A DNA stretch of 45,536 nucleotides from Ferrovaceae bacterium. GTDB lineage: Bacteria > Pseudomonadota > Gammaproteobacteria > Burkholderiales > Ferrovaceae. A program made the position numbers and the translations under genes. The stretch covers positions 1 to 45,536 of the forward strand of contig DAICZS010000012.1 in the NCBI GenBank assembly GCA_027311025.1, given 5' to 3'. The notes beneath the pieces are model-generated. The model had not been told where the DNA came from. It ran no database searches and saw only the letters and a program-made list of their open reading frames with translations. This document shows positions 7,925-16,679 of this stretch, in pieces. Numbering within the stretch: position 1 is the first letter of the stretch; each line of letters opens with the position of its first letter.

Positions 7925-9505
7925 ATGAAATCCATTCTGGCTCCGGCCTGCAAGATCGTGGATGGTTTGAGTTTTTCATCAAAGTTTTTTCTGGTTGGCA
8001 CCTTGTTGCTTCTTTCCCCTGCGGTGCTGGTCTACATTCTGTGCTTTGCCCAGTTGAATCCGGCACTTCAGGGACTCGTACTGATTGCATTGGGTGCTGC
8101 CGTTCTTGGCGCCTATTTCCTGGCTGGTACGTTCTACTCCATCACGGGGACGATTGCGTCCTTTGCATCAGCCATAGCACGCTTCAGCAATGGCGACCTT
8201 GCTGCCCATGTGCAAACATCGTCCAGGGATCAGTTGGGTAGTATTGCTGCCAGCTTCAACGACATGAGAAAAAATCTCAAACGGATGATTGCGCGAATCT
8301 CCGGCGGCGCTGTGATGGTCGCCGAAGCTGCAGCCAAACTCTCCGATACCTCACGCCAGGTCACAAAACTTTCACAGCAGCAAACCGATGCCGCATCCAG
8401 TGTGGCAGCGGCCGTTGAGGAGATGAGCACCAGTATTTCAATGGTTGCCGGCCACGCCACTGATGCAGAAGGTCTGTCCATCAAGGCCAGTGACCTGTCC
8501 GCCGAAGGGGAGAAAGTGGTTCGGGATGCCTCTACAGGGATGACCCGGATTGCAGATTCCTTCAACCAGGCTACGCAGGAAATCACCTCCCTCAGTCATC
8601 GCACCGCCGAAATCAGTTCCATTGTGAAGGTAATCAAGGAGATTGCCGACCAAACCAATTTGCTGGCCCTCAATGCGGCGATCGAGGCTGCGCGTGCCGG
8701 TGAGCAGGGTCGTGGCTTTGCCGTGGTTGCCGATGAGGTGCGCAAGCTTGCAGAGCGCACGGCTGGTGCCACCGAAGAAATCACCACCATGATCAGCACC
8801 ATCCAGGCCAGCATGCGTACTGCCGTGGATACCATGGGTTCGGGTTCTTCCCAAGTAGGGCACGGGGTGGCGCTTGCCTCGCGTGCCGGCAATGCGCTGT
8901 CTGACATCAACAGTGGTTCGAGGGATGTGCTGGACATGGTCCACGATATCGCCAGTGCCGTACAGGAGCAGACGGTGGCAAGCCACCAGATTGCCGAAAA
9001 CATCGAACGCATCTCGCTGATGGCCCAGGACAGCAACGTCAGTATCGGGCAGATGGCCACTGAAGCAGCAACCCTTGGCGATGTCTCAGGAAGGCTCAAG
9101 GAAGCCATCAGCCTGTTCAGCGGGGGCACGGCCAACGATGCACAGCAACTGGTGGACAAGGGCGTTGCCCTTATCGCGGCCAAGGGCGTGCAGAAGGCCT
9201 TCGCCGAGTTTGCCGACCCGGTGGGCGAGTTCATCAAACGCGATCTCTACCTCTTCGTGTACGACATGAATGGAACAGTGCTGGCGCATGGCGGAAATCC
9301 CGCCCTGGTGGGAAAGGCCATGATCGACGCCAAGGATGCCAATGGCAAGCTTTTCATTCGCGAACGCATCGAGATTGCCAATACCCAGGGTAGCGGCTGG
9401 CAGGACTACATGTTCAATAACCCCGAATCTGGCGTCGTGGAAAACAAGACATCCTACATCCGCAAGGTGGACAACATGATCGTCGGGTGTGGGGTCTACA
9501 AGTAG
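7925..9505 (+). CDS. Methyl-accepting chemotaxis protein with C-terminal Cache domain
   Basis: A 526-residue chemoreceptor. Two membrane helices (~20-41 and ~48-70) are separated by only about six residues, so there is no periplasmic sensor. A HAMP-like region follows (~66-118), then the signalling domain with its conserved tip [21 protein letters not shown] (239-259) and helix [18 protein letters not shown]. After the coiled coil, residues ~406-526 form a single-Cache (sCache_2-like) domain: [28 protein letters not shown], and [10 protein letters not shown]. By topology this sensor is cytoplasmic. GAGAGAGGAA lies about 8 nt before ATG 7925. The receptor probably senses an internal metabolite or redox state and signals through CheA/CheW, which are not in this window. 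Confidence 0.92.
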   Translation: MKSILAPACKIVDGLSFSSKFFLVGTLLLLSPAVLVYILCFAQLNPALQGLVLIALGAAVLGAYFLAGTFYSITGTIASFASAIARFSNGDLAAHVQTSSRDQLGSIAASFNDMRKNLKRMIARISGGAVMVAEAAAKLSDTSRQVTKLSQQQTDAASSVAAAVEEMSTSISMVAGHATDAEGLSIKASDLSAEGEKVVRDASTGMTRIADSFNQATQEITSLSHRTAEISSIVKVIKEIADQTNLLALNAAIEAARAGEQGRGFAVVADEVRKLAERTAGATEEITTMISTIQASMRTAVDTMGSGSSQVGHGVALASRAGNALSDINSGSRDVLDMVHDIASAVQEQTVASHQIAENIERISLMAQDSNVSIGQMATEAATLGDVSGRLKEAISLFSGGTANDAQQLVDKGVALIAAKGVQKAFAEFADPVGEFIKRDLYLFVYDMNGTVLAHGGNPALVGKAMIDAKDANGKLFIRERIEIANTQGSGWQDYMFNNPESGVVENKTSYIRKVDNMIVGCGVYK

Positions 9506-9511
9506 CAGAAG

Positions 9512-9599
9512 TGGTGCCCGGGGCCGGAATCGAACCGGCACGGCTGTTTAGGCCGAGGGATTTTAAGTCCCTTGTGTCTACCAATTTCACCACCCGGGC
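9512..9599 (-). tRNA. tRNA-Leu (anticodon UAA), CCA encoded
   Basis: On the minus strand an 88-nt cloverleaf can be drawn. The 7-bp acceptor is GCCCGGG with CCCGGGC, followed by discriminator A and an encoded CCA (9514-9512). The anticodon loop is CTTAAAA, giving UAA; there is a long class II variable arm (TCGGCCTAAACAGCCG region) and a T loop GGTTCGATTCC. It lies 12 nt beyond the recQ stop codon on the same strand. A short plus-strand frame across it is a shadow. Confidence 0.96.
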
Positions 9600-9611
9600 A
9601 GGCCCGTCATT

Positions 9612-10910
9612 TTACCGGGTTCGCCTGATTCCGGGGGTAAATCGATCGGCGGCGAAAGTGATGGCATGGTTGCGATGCCCTGGGCCGCACCAGGCACGAT
9701 AGTCCGGGTTGCAGTTGTCGCAAGTATGGCACCGCCCAGTCGATTCTTCTCCAAAGTAGCGAAGCAGGGTGCGCCGCCGACACGCATCTGACCGGCAATA
9801 GCGGGCCAATGCCTCGAGCTTGTTCAAGTCAGCCACCTGCCTGTCTCGAGATCGGTGTGCTTGCTGGATGCGCAGGCGCAAGGCCATGAGGTCGGCGGGA
9901 TGGAACAGCATCAAGGCTTCAGCCACCCCGCCGTCCCTGCCGGCCCGACCGGTTTCCTGATAATAGCCTTCAAGGTTGCGTGGACTGTCGAGATGGATGA
10001 CAAAGCGTACGTCGGGCTTGTCCACGCCCATGCCAAAGGCCACCGTGGCGACCATGATGACGCCTTTCTCCTGGATGAACCGCTGCTGGTGGCGTTCCCT
10101 CAATGCCATTTCCAGTCCTGCATGGTAAGGCAGGCTGCTCCACCCCCGCGATTGCAACCATAGCGCCGCATGTTCCACCTGGCGCCGCGACTGGCAGTAA
10201 ATGATGCCGCTATCGCGCGCATGCCTTTCCAAAAGAAATGTTTCAATTTGAGCCCCAGGGTTTGACTTGGGACAGATGCCGTAATGCAGGTTGGGGCGGT
10301 CGAAGCTGGCAACATACTGCTGGTCGGCGCGCAACTGCAGTTGCTCCAGGATTTCCTGGCGTGTTTCAGGATCTGCCGTGGCCGTGAGGGCCACACGGGG
10401 TACGCTGGGATAACGGTGGTGAAGCACGCTCAGCTTGCGGTACTCGGGTCGGAAATCATGCCCCCATTGCGCAATGCAATGCGCCTCATCGATGGCAAAC
10501 AGGGACAGCTGCCCACGCGCCTGCAAGTGGTCGAGCAGGGCCAGAAAAGCTGGCTGGGCCAGCCGTTCTGGCGAGACGTACAGCAGCTTGAGACGACCTG
10601 TCAGCAAGTCTTCCTGAAGCTGCCGGTTTTCATGGCTGGCAAGGGTGGCGTTGAGTTGCGCGGCGGGCACGCCACGACGGCGCAGGGACGCCACCTGGTC
10701 CTGCATCAGGGCAATGAGCGGCGATACCACCAGGGTGATTCCGGGCAGCAGCAATGCAGGAATCTGGTAGCACAGTGATTTTCCTCCACCAGTCGGCATT
10801 AGCACGAGGGCGCTTTCGCCGCCCATGAGGTGTGCAATGATCGCTTCCTGGGCGCCGCGAAAGTCGGGATAGCCAAATACGCGTTGCAGCGTGTGAAGGG
10901 CTGTAGGCAT
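9612..10910 (-). CDS. recQ: RecQ-family ATP-dependent DNA helicase, short form
   Basis: A 3'-5' SF2 helicase of 432 residues. Walker A is MPTGGGKS (~39-46); Walker B and motif II are in AIDEAHCIAQWGHDFRPEY, the RecQ signature; motif VI is in YYQETGRAGRDG. A four-cysteine zinc module lies at the end (YCRSDAC...RCHTCDNC). The protein stops about 32 residues after the last cysteine, so the RQC winged helix and the HRDC domain of the ~600-residue E. coli enzyme are missing. Short RecQ proteins exist, so it may be functional with altered DNA specificity. The start is ATG 10910 or the adjacent GTG 10913; no strong ribosome-binding site is seen. tRNA-Leu follows directly. Confidence 0.9.
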   Translation of the reverse strand: MPTALHTLQRVFGYPDFRGAQEAIIAHLMGGESALVLMPTGGGKSLCYQIPALLLPGITLVVSPLIALMQDQVASLRRRGVPAAQLNATLASHENRQLQEDLLTGRLKLLYVSPERLAQPAFLALLDHLQARGQLSLFAIDEAHCIAQWGHDFRPEYRKLSVLHHRYPSVPRVALTATADPETRQEILEQLQLRADQQYVASFDRPNLHYGICPKSNPGAQIETFLLERHARDSGIIYCQSRRQVEHAALWLQSRGWSSLPYHAGLEMALRERHQQRFIQEKGVIMVATVAFGMGVDKPDVRFVIHLDSPRNLEGYYQETGRAGRDGGVAEALMLFHPADLMALRLRIQQAHRSRDRQVADLNKLEALARYCRSDACRRRTLLRYFGEESTGRCHTCDNCNPDYRAWCGPGHRNHAITFAADRFTPGIRRTR

Positions 10911-11030
10911 CACGGTATTGTGATGGGCTCATGGCGGCAAGGTGCTTGCAGTAGCAGCACAATTTGTCAAAATTCAGTCGTGATCGCCGGTGTAGAATTC
11001 ACGCCTCATTCCCTTAGTGCAGGAGACATG

Positions 11031-11726
11031 ATGAACGGTCGGTGGATGGATGTTGCAAGCAGCGATGGGGGTTCATTCCAGGCGTACGTCAGTTTGCCCC
11101 CCACGGGAATGGGCCCTGGGATCGTATTGATCCAGGAAATTTTTGGCGTCAACGAGCATATTCGTGGCGTGGCGGATCAGTACGCCATGGATGGCTTTGT
11201 GGTGCTGGCACCCGATGTCTTCTGGCGCGAAGCGCCCCGGGTTGAACTGGGATATGACGACGCGGCCATGGCGCGCGGCCGCGCCTTGAAGGGCAATCTG
11301 AATTTCGACAGCGCAATTCAGGATCTGGTGGATAGCACGGCAGCATTGAGAAAGCTGCCCCAGGTGGTGGGAAAGGTGGCCAGTCTCGGGTATTGCATGG
11401 GCGGACTGCTCTCCTATCTGCTGGCGGCAAGCGGTCGCGTGGATGCGGGCATCTGCTATTACGGTGCCGGAATTGAAGCCAGGCTGGATCGGGAGGCGCG
11501 CATGACCTGTCCCATGCTGTTCCATTTTGCAGAGCAGGATCAGTTGATTCCGGTCAGCGCTGTCAAAACCGTATCGCGGACCTTTGCTTCACACGCAGAT
11601 GCCTGGGTTCAGACTTACCCGGGTGTGGGGCATGGGTTTAACTGCTGGGCACGCGCTGCTTACAATCAGCCGGCTGCGGCGTTGGCCCGGGGCAGGACGC
11701 TGGAGTTTCTGTCGATCTATTTGTAA
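11031..11726 (+). CDS. Dienelactone hydrolase family protein
   Basis: A 231-residue alpha/beta hydrolase of the dienelactone hydrolase (carboxymethylenebutenolidase) family. The triad is Cys122 (GYCMGG), Asp170 (AEQDQLIP) and His201 (GVGHGFN), with the family Glu36 in QEIFG. Length matches the family. The frame is open further upstream, but GGAG at 11022-11025 and the family N-terminus support ATG 11031 (ATG 11028 is immediately before it). It is cytosolic, without a signal peptide. No other aromatic-degradation genes are adjacent except a LigB-type dioxygenase 5 kb away, so the physiological substrate is uncertain. It is divergent from recQ and convergent with livF. Confidence 0.9.
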   Translation: MNGRWMDVASSDGGSFQAYVSLPPTGMGPGIVLIQEIFGVNEHIRGVADQYAMDGFVVLAPDVFWREAPRVELGYDDAAMARGRALKGNLNFDSAIQDLVDSTAALRKLPQVVGKVASLGYCMGGLLSYLLAASGRVDAGICYYGAGIEARLDREARMTCPMLFHFAEQDQLIPVSAVKTVSRTFASHADAWVQTYPGVGHGFNCWARAAYNQPAAALARGRTLEFLSIYL

Positions 11727-11738
11727 TTGCGGCGGGTT

Positions 11739-12443
11739 TCAGCCGCCCAGGTAGGCAGCAACGATTCTGGGATCGTTGATGAGCTCCTGGGCGCTGCCCC
11801 CCAAAGTGACGCTGCCGGTTTCCATGACATAGGCGCGGTCAGCCAGCTTCAAGGCCTGACGCACGTTCTGTTCCACCAGCAGGATGGTCATGCCCTGTTG
11901 GTGGATTTCGCGCAGAATCGCAAAAATGTCCCGCACGATGAGTGGAGCCAGCCCCATGGAAGGCTCGTCCAGCATCAACAGTCGCGGTTGGGACAGCAAC
12001 GCGCGACCGATGGCCAGCATCTGCTGTTCGCCACCTGACAGGTTGCCTGCCAGCTGGCTGGCGCGTTGCTTGAGGATGGGAAAGCGCTCATAGATGGGCT
12101 TGAGGTTGGCTTGTCCGGGTTGCGTGTAGGCGCCCAATTCCAGGTTTTCCCGCACGCTCAGGGTTTTGAGAATGGCCCGGCCTTCAGCCACCTGCACCAA
12201 TCCCCCCGACACGCGTTGGTGCGGGCTCCAGCGCGTAATGTCCTGGCTTTCCCAGACCACGCGGCCTGATACCGGACGGATCAGCCCGGACAGCGCCAGC
12301 AGCGTGGTGCTTTTTCCTGCGCCGTTGGCGCCCACCAGCGCCACCATTTCGCCGGGGTGCACTTCCAGTGAAATGCCCTTCACGGCCTCCACATGGCCGT
12401 AGGACACGCGCAGATGTTCGAGTTGCAACAGGGGTTTGCTCAC
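11739..12443 (-). CDS. livF: Branched-chain amino-acid-type ABC transporter ATPase (LivF)
   Basis: A 234-residue ABC ATPase with Walker A GANGAGKST (~38-46), signature LSGGEQQMLAIGRAL, Walker B LLMLDEPSMGLAP and a switch His replaced in the usual LivF manner (VEQNV). The SYGHVEAVKGIS start and length identify LivF. It is the last gene of a leftward operon SBP-livH-livM-livG-livF and overlaps livG by 4 nt. With LivG it powers uptake through LivH/LivM. The stop region carries a small GGCGG/CCGCC dyad shared with the convergent hydrolase gene end, too short to call a terminator. Confidence 0.93.
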   Translation of the reverse strand: MSKPLLQLEHLRVSYGHVEAVKGISLEVHPGEMVALVGANGAGKSTTLLALSGLIRPVSGRVVWESQDITRWSPHQRVSGGLVQVAEGRAILKTLSVRENLELGAYTQPGQANLKPIYERFPILKQRASQLAGNLSGGEQQMLAIGRALLSQPRLLMLDEPSMGLAPLIVRDIFAILREIHQQGMTILLVEQNVRQALKLADRAYVMETGSVTLGGSAQELINDPRIVAAYLGG

Positions 12444-13204
12444 GATGCGCTGTCCTCCTGCCCCAAATAGGCTTCAATCACGGCCGGGTTGGACTGAATG
12501 GCTGAGGGAGGGCCTTCGGCTATGATGCGGCCAAAGTTGAGGACGGCTACGGTGTCGCACAATCCCATGACAAAACGCATGTCGTGTTCGATCATGAAGA
12601 CGGTGAGGTGATCCTGGCGCAGGCTCTCGATCAGCGCCATCACTGCATTTTTTTCGGTGGCATTCATGCCGGCCACAGGTTCGTCGAGCAGTAGCAGGCG
12701 TGGTTGCGTGGCCAAAGCTCGCGCGATTTCAAGTTTGCGCTGATTGCCATAGGACAGGTTGCCGGCCAATTCCTGTGACAGGTCGCCCAGCCCCACCCGA
12801 TGCAGCAGTTGATGGGCTTCTGCGCGTGCGTGGCGCTCCAGCCTGCGAAAGCGGGGCGTACGCAACACCGCATCCCAGATGGGATAGTCAAGGTGGGCAT
12901 GCATGCCCACGATGACGTTGTCGATCAGCGACATTTCAGAAAACAGGCGGATGTTCTGGAAGGTGCGAGCGATGCCGCGGGTGGCGATGCGATACGGAGG
13001 CAGTCCGAGCAGGCTCTGCCCCTGAAAGTGCATCTCACCCGAGGAGGGCGGAAACAGCCCGGTAATGAGGTTGAAAACAGTGGTCTTGCCTGCGCCGTTT
13101 GGACCAATCAGGCCAAATACCTGACCACTGGGGACCGTCAGGCTGACTTGTTCGAGGGCCGTGACGCCGCCGAAATGTCGGGAAATGCGCTCAAGCGTCA
13201 GCAT
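12440..13204 (-). CDS. livG: Branched-chain amino-acid-type ABC transporter ATPase (LivG)
   Basis: A 254-residue ABC ATPase. Walker A is GPNGAGKTT (~34-42), the signature is LSYGNQRKLEIARALA, and Walker B is LLLLDEPVAGMN, followed by a switch His in IEHDMRFVM. The Q-loop region GIARTFQNIRLF and the C-terminal EAYLG ending are typical of LivG. It overlaps livM by 14 nt and livF by 4 nt, so translation of the three is likely coupled. Confidence 0.94.
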   Translation of the reverse strand: MLTLERISRHFGGVTALEQVSLTVPSGQVFGLIGPNGAGKTTVFNLITGLFPPSSGEMHFQGQSLLGLPPYRIATRGIARTFQNIRLFSEMSLIDNVIVGMHAHLDYPIWDAVLRTPRFRRLERHARAEAHQLLHRVGLGDLSQELAGNLSYGNQRKLEIARALATQPRLLLLDEPVAGMNATEKNAVMALIESLRQDHLTVFMIEHDMRFVMGLCDTVAVLNFGRIIAEGPPSAIQSNPAVIEAYLGQEDSAS

Positions 13205-14054
13205 GTTTCGATCTTTTCTTCAGCCAGCGCGCCAAGCGACGGGGGTCCCAGATGCCGTGCGGCAGGAACAGGACCACGGCGATCAGGATCACCCCATTGG
13301 CGGCCATGCGAAATTCCTGCAGACCGCGCAGCAGTTCTGGCAGGAGCGTGATGATGGCTCCTCCCAGCAAGGGACCAAGCAGTCCCTGGATGCCGCCCAA
13401 AATGGCCATGGTGAGAATGTCCACCGCATTCTCGAAGCCAAAGTTGCCGGGGCTCAGGGTAAAGGTGTAATGCGCATTGAGTCCCCCTGCCAGCCCTGCA
13501 ATGGCGGCCCCCAGGACAAAGGCCAGCAGCTTGATGCGATGGGTGGCTATCCCCATCAGCCGGGCGGCCGTCTCGTCTTCGCGAATGGCCTCGAAAGCGC
13601 GCCCAATCCGGGAGTGTCGTAGCGCTTGCAGGAGCAGCAACACCACCACCACGGACAGCAGGACATGCCACCATTCCGTGAGAAGCGGAATGCCGTTCAA
13701 CCCCAGCGGGCCACCCGTGATGTCGAGGTTGAGTGCCACGACCCTCACCACCTCACCAAAACCCAGGGTTGCCATGGCAAGGTAGACGCCTGAGAGGCGC
13801 AATACAGGCACGCCGATGAGCAGGGCCACGCTCGAGGGTGCGAGAATGCCCAGCAAGAGGGCGCTGGGAAAGGACAGGCCGTACTGCAGGGTGCTGACGG
13901 CGCTGACGTAAGCGCCAATGCCCATGAAGGCTGCATTGGCGAGAGAGAGCAGGCCGCAGGAGAGCGTGAGGGAGATGGACAGCGCCATGAGCCCGTACAC
14001 GCCGATGCTAAGGACCAGCGTACTATAGGTGGCCCACCAGGAAGACCAGTCCAT
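13191..14054 (-). CDS. livM: Branched-chain amino-acid-type ABC transporter permease (LivM)
   Basis: A 287-residue permease with about eight to nine membrane helices. LivM-type features are LANAAFMGIGAYVSA near the N-terminus, the GxPxLRLSGVYLAMATLGFGE segment, the cytoplasmic loop RIGRAFEAIREDETAARLMGI, and an end GGIQGLLGPLLGGA. It pairs with LivH in the inner membrane. The start overlaps the livH stop at nucleotide 14054. Confidence 0.93.
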   Translation of the reverse strand: MDWSSWWATYSTLVLSIGVYGLMALSISLTLSCGLLSLANAAFMGIGAYVSAVSTLQYGLSFPSALLLGILAPSSVALLIGVPVLRLSGVYLAMATLGFGEVVRVVALNLDITGGPLGLNGIPLLTEWWHVLLSVVVVLLLLQALRHSRIGRAFEAIREDETAARLMGIATHRIKLLAFVLGAAIAGLAGGLNAHYTFTLSPGNFGFENAVDILTMAILGGIQGLLGPLLGGAIITLLPELLRGLQEFRMAANGVILIAVVLFLPHGIWDPRRLARWLKKRSKHADA

Positions 14055-14935
14055 CAGGCGCTCCGGGTGGCCGAGGCGCCGAAGAGTCCCTGCGGTCGCC
14101 AGAGCAACATCAGAAACAACAGGCCAAAGGACAGGGCATCGCGGTATTCGCTGGAGAGAAAGGTGACCGCAAACACTTCCGTGATGCCCAGAAACAGGCC
14201 GCCCAGCACCGCGCCACGCACGTCACCCAATCCACCCAGAATAATGGCGGCAATGCCCTTATGGAGCATGGGTTGGCCCATGAAAGGTGAAATGGCGTTG
14301 AACGACAGACCAATCAGGATGCCGGCAGTGCCGCCCAGGGCTGCAGCGATAAAGCTGGTCAGATGAAACAGGCGCTCTACCGGAATGCCGAGCAGGGCGG
14401 CAGAGCGTGGTGACTCGGCGATGGCCCGCAATGCTTGTCCCAGACGGGTTCGTTTCAGCACCCACATCATCAACACCATGAGCACCAGGGCGAGTGTGGT
14501 GATGCCCGCTTGCAACAAGGGAATGGTGATCGTACCCAGCTTCAGGGTCTCATCATTGAACCACTCCAGGGGAAAGCGCCGGGCCTCAGAGCCGAACACC
14601 CCTTGGGCCAGGCTAGTCATCAGGATGGCCGCGCCGATGGTGGCAATCATGGGCATGAGATGCGGTGCGCCTCGCTGGCGCAGGCGCTTCAGGATCAGGA
14701 CGTCGATCAACAGCCCCACCAGGCCTGAAAAGACCATGGCGGCGGGCAGGGCTATCCACAGGGACAGGTCAAACCAGGTAGTCAGCAGCAAGGCCGCATA
14801 GGCTCCCAGCATGAAAATGCCGCCGTGCGACAGGTTGATGACGCCCAGGATGCCAAACACCAAAGTAAAGCCCAACGCAAACAAGGCATAGACGCTGCCA
14901 AGACTGATCGCGTTGACGATCTGTTGCGCCAGCAT
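14054..14935 (-). CDS. livH: Branched-chain amino-acid-type ABC transporter permease (LivH)
   Basis: A 293-residue permease with about eight membrane helices. It begins with the LivH pattern IVNAISLGSVYALFALGFTLVFG and continues NLSHGGIFMLGAYAA. The cytoplasmic EAA-like loop is RTRLGQALRAIAESPRSAALLGI, and the end carries AIILGGLGDVRGAVLGG. It begins one nucleotide after the stop codon of the binding-protein gene, so the two are clearly co-transcribed. Confidence 0.93.
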   Translation of the reverse strand: MLAQQIVNAISLGSVYALFALGFTLVFGILGVINLSHGGIFMLGAYAALLLTTWFDLSLWIALPAAMVFSGLVGLLIDVLILKRLRQRGAPHLMPMIATIGAAILMTSLAQGVFGSEARRFPLEWFNDETLKLGTITIPLLQAGITTLALVLMVLMMWVLKRTRLGQALRAIAESPRSAALLGIPVERLFHLTSFIAAALGGTAGILIGLSFNAISPFMGQPMLHKGIAAIILGGLGDVRGAVLGGLFLGITEVFAVTFLSSEYRDALSFGLLFLMLLWRPQGLFGASATRSA

Positions 14936-14936
14936 G

Positions 14937-16091
14937 CTACTTCAACAGGACGAACTTGCCGTTCTTGACGATGTAGACAAAAGGCGTCTGGTTGGCGTCA
15001 TAGCCTCCGGGCTTGCCGGCATGCTCCGGTGCAGGGCGAAAGGCAAATTTTCCGGTGGCGCCATCGATCTGGATGTGCGGCAGGGCATCGCGCAGGGCCT
15101 GACGATCCTGCTCCAGCTGCCCCGTCAGTTTGATCTTCTTCAGGGCCTCGGCCACGATAAACAGGGCGTCGTAACCCTGGGCAGAAAACTGGTTGGGATC
15201 CGTGCCGTATTTCTTGCGGTAGGCTGCAATGAAGTGCTGGTTCTGTACCGAGGGGTTGCCGTCAAACCAGGGCGAACCCACGATGGTGCCTTCGGCCGCC
15301 GCCTTGGCAATTTCCACCAGCTTGGGTGAATTGAAGCCGTTGCCGCCGATAAACGACTGCTTGATGCCCAGCGCGCGGGACTGCAACAGGATATTGGAGC
15401 CTTCTTCCGAAAGACAGGGGCAGATGATGGCGTCGGGATCGGCCGCTTTCAGCTTGGTCAGCTGGGCCTTGAAGTCCACGTCGCCCTTGGCATAGGTTTC
15501 GGTGTCCACGACAGGGATGTGCAGTTCCTCCAGGGATTTTTTGAAGACGTCGTAACCGCTCTTGGTGAAAGCGTCGTCGTTGCCGTAGATGATGCCCACC
15601 TTGTGGATGTTGAGGTGTTTGATGGCGGTTCTGAGCGTGACCGGAACCACGTCAGCCTCCATGGGCGAGCTGCGAAAAATATAGGGCCCGATGTCCGTGA
15701 TGCCCGAGGCCGTATTGCTGGTACCAAAGGCCACCACCTTGGCCGAGTTGGCAATGGGGCCGGCGGCAAACATGGAGTTGGACAGGGTGGGCCCGAAAAT
15801 CATCAGTACCTTGTCCTGGAATATGAGTTTTTTGTAGACGTTGATGGCTTCTTCTTTCTTGCCACGCTCATCTTCTTCAATCAGAACAATCTTGTTGCCA
15901 TTGACGCCGCCCTTGGCATTGATTTCATCCTGGGCCAGCAGGAAACCATTCTGGATAGGCACGCCGTACTGCGAGGCCGGGCCGGTCAGCGCCTCGGTCA
16001 GGCCGATCCGGATGTCGCCGGCATGGCTGACAGCCGGAATGAGCAAAGCAGAGAGCAGGGCAACGATGGGGGACAGGGTCTGAAGGCGCAT
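14937..16091 (-). CDS. Periplasmic binding protein of the Liv-type ABC importer
   Basis: A 384-residue type I periplasmic binding protein (Peripla_BP_6). Residues 1-24 are a Sec signal peptide ending SHA-GD. The mature start IRIGLTEALTGPASQYG and segments FGPTLSNSMFAAGPIAN, VGIIYGNDDAFTKSGYDVFKK and FSAQGYDALFIVAEALK fit the family. It is the first gene of the operon. The ligand could be a branched-chain amino acid, but this family also binds amides, urea, aromatic acids and others, and I see no residue set that settles it. Upstream on the minus strand TTGACA (16167-16162) and an ATAAAA-GGG-TTTTAT dyad (16155-16141) may be a promoter and operator. Confidence 0.92.
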   Translation of the reverse strand: MRLQTLSPIVALLSALLIPAVSHAGDIRIGLTEALTGPASQYGVPIQNGFLLAQDEINAKGGVNGNKIVLIEEDERGKKEEAINVYKKLIFQDKVLMIFGPTLSNSMFAAGPIANSAKVVAFGTSNTASGITDIGPYIFRSSPMEADVVPVTLRTAIKHLNIHKVGIIYGNDDAFTKSGYDVFKKSLEELHIPVVDTETYAKGDVDFKAQLTKLKAADPDAIICPCLSEEGSNILLQSRALGIKQSFIGGNGFNSPKLVEIAKAAAEGTIVGSPWFDGNPSVQNQHFIAAYRKKYGTDPNQFSAQGYDALFIVAEALKKIKLTGQLEQDRQALRDALPHIQIDGATGKFAFRPAPEHAGKPGGYDANQTPFVYIVKNGKFVLLK

Positions 16092-16140
16092 GGAGGTTCC
16101 AGTTCGGCAAAAGAAGCATTTTACCCAGTCATTGCCCCGG

Positions 16141-16167
16141 ATAAAACCCTTTTATGGGGGGTGTCAA
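16141..16167 (-). promoter_or_regulatory. Possible promoter/operator of the Liv-type operon
   Basis: Reading leftward, a consensus -35 TTGACA (16167-16162) is followed by C6 and then a perfect 6-bp dyad ATAAAA-GGG-TTTTAT (16155-16141). A -10 would fall in the right half of the dyad (TTTTAT after 15 nt, or TTTATC after 16 nt). The dyad could bind a repressor. The short spacing makes this tentative. Confidence 0.35.
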
Positions 16168-16231
16168 GGGGCCAGACTTGATTTTCGCAAAAGTGGTATC
16201 ATGTAAGGTTCAATTGGAGAGAAATGCCATT

Positions 16232-16678
16232 ATGGTTGTTTATGATCTTGCCTGCCCTCGGGAACATCGGTTTGAAGGCTGGTTCGAATCCGCTTCGAGC
16301 TTTGAAAGCCAGCGTGAAGACGGCCATGTTTCTTGCCCCCTTTGTAACTCCAGGGAAATTACCCGACTGCCTTCCGCGCCCTATGTTCGCGGCAAGGCTG
16401 AAGCCGTTGCGGAAAACAATGAAATGCAGGAACCCATGATGATGGTCGCGGGCGATCTCGTCAACGCCCTGCGCCAGCAAGTGGTCCAGCATATCCTGGC
16501 CCATACCGAGGATGTGGGCGAAAGCTTTGCCGAAGTGGCGCGCGAAGTGCATTTTGGCGAGGCGCCGGTACGCAACATTCGCGGCGTGGCCACTCAGGAA
16601 GAGCTGCAGGAACTGCACGATGAGGGTGTGGATGTCATGGTCCTGGGGATGCCTGATACCCTCGGTTCACGCCACTGA
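16232..16678 (+). CDS. DUF1178 family protein
   Basis: A 148-residue protein starting MVVYDLACPREHRFEGWF, the DUF1178 signature. A probable zinc ribbon is formed by Cys8, His12, Cys35 and Cys38 (SCPLCNSREITRLPSAPYV). The rest is helical and acidic, ending in a conserved GEAPVRNIRGVATQEELQELHDEGV segment. The family is widespread in alpha- and betaproteobacteria; function is unknown. GGAGAG lies 10 nt before ATG 16232, and upstream in-frame codons (to 16154) lack family similarity. It is convergent with the dioxygenase gene, with 1 nt between the stops. Confidence 0.9.
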   Translation: MVVYDLACPREHRFEGWFESASSFESQREDGHVSCPLCNSREITRLPSAPYVRGKAEAVAENNEMQEPMMMVAGDLVNALRQQVVQHILAHTEDVGESFAEVAREVHFGEAPVRNIRGVATQEELQELHDEGVDVMVLGMPDTLGSRH

Positions 16679-16679
16679 G

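Noticed and set aside
9487-9702. Short plus-strand frame reading GIEPARLFRPRDFKSL
   Set aside because: This is the well-known translation artefact of a tRNA gene read on the opposite strand.
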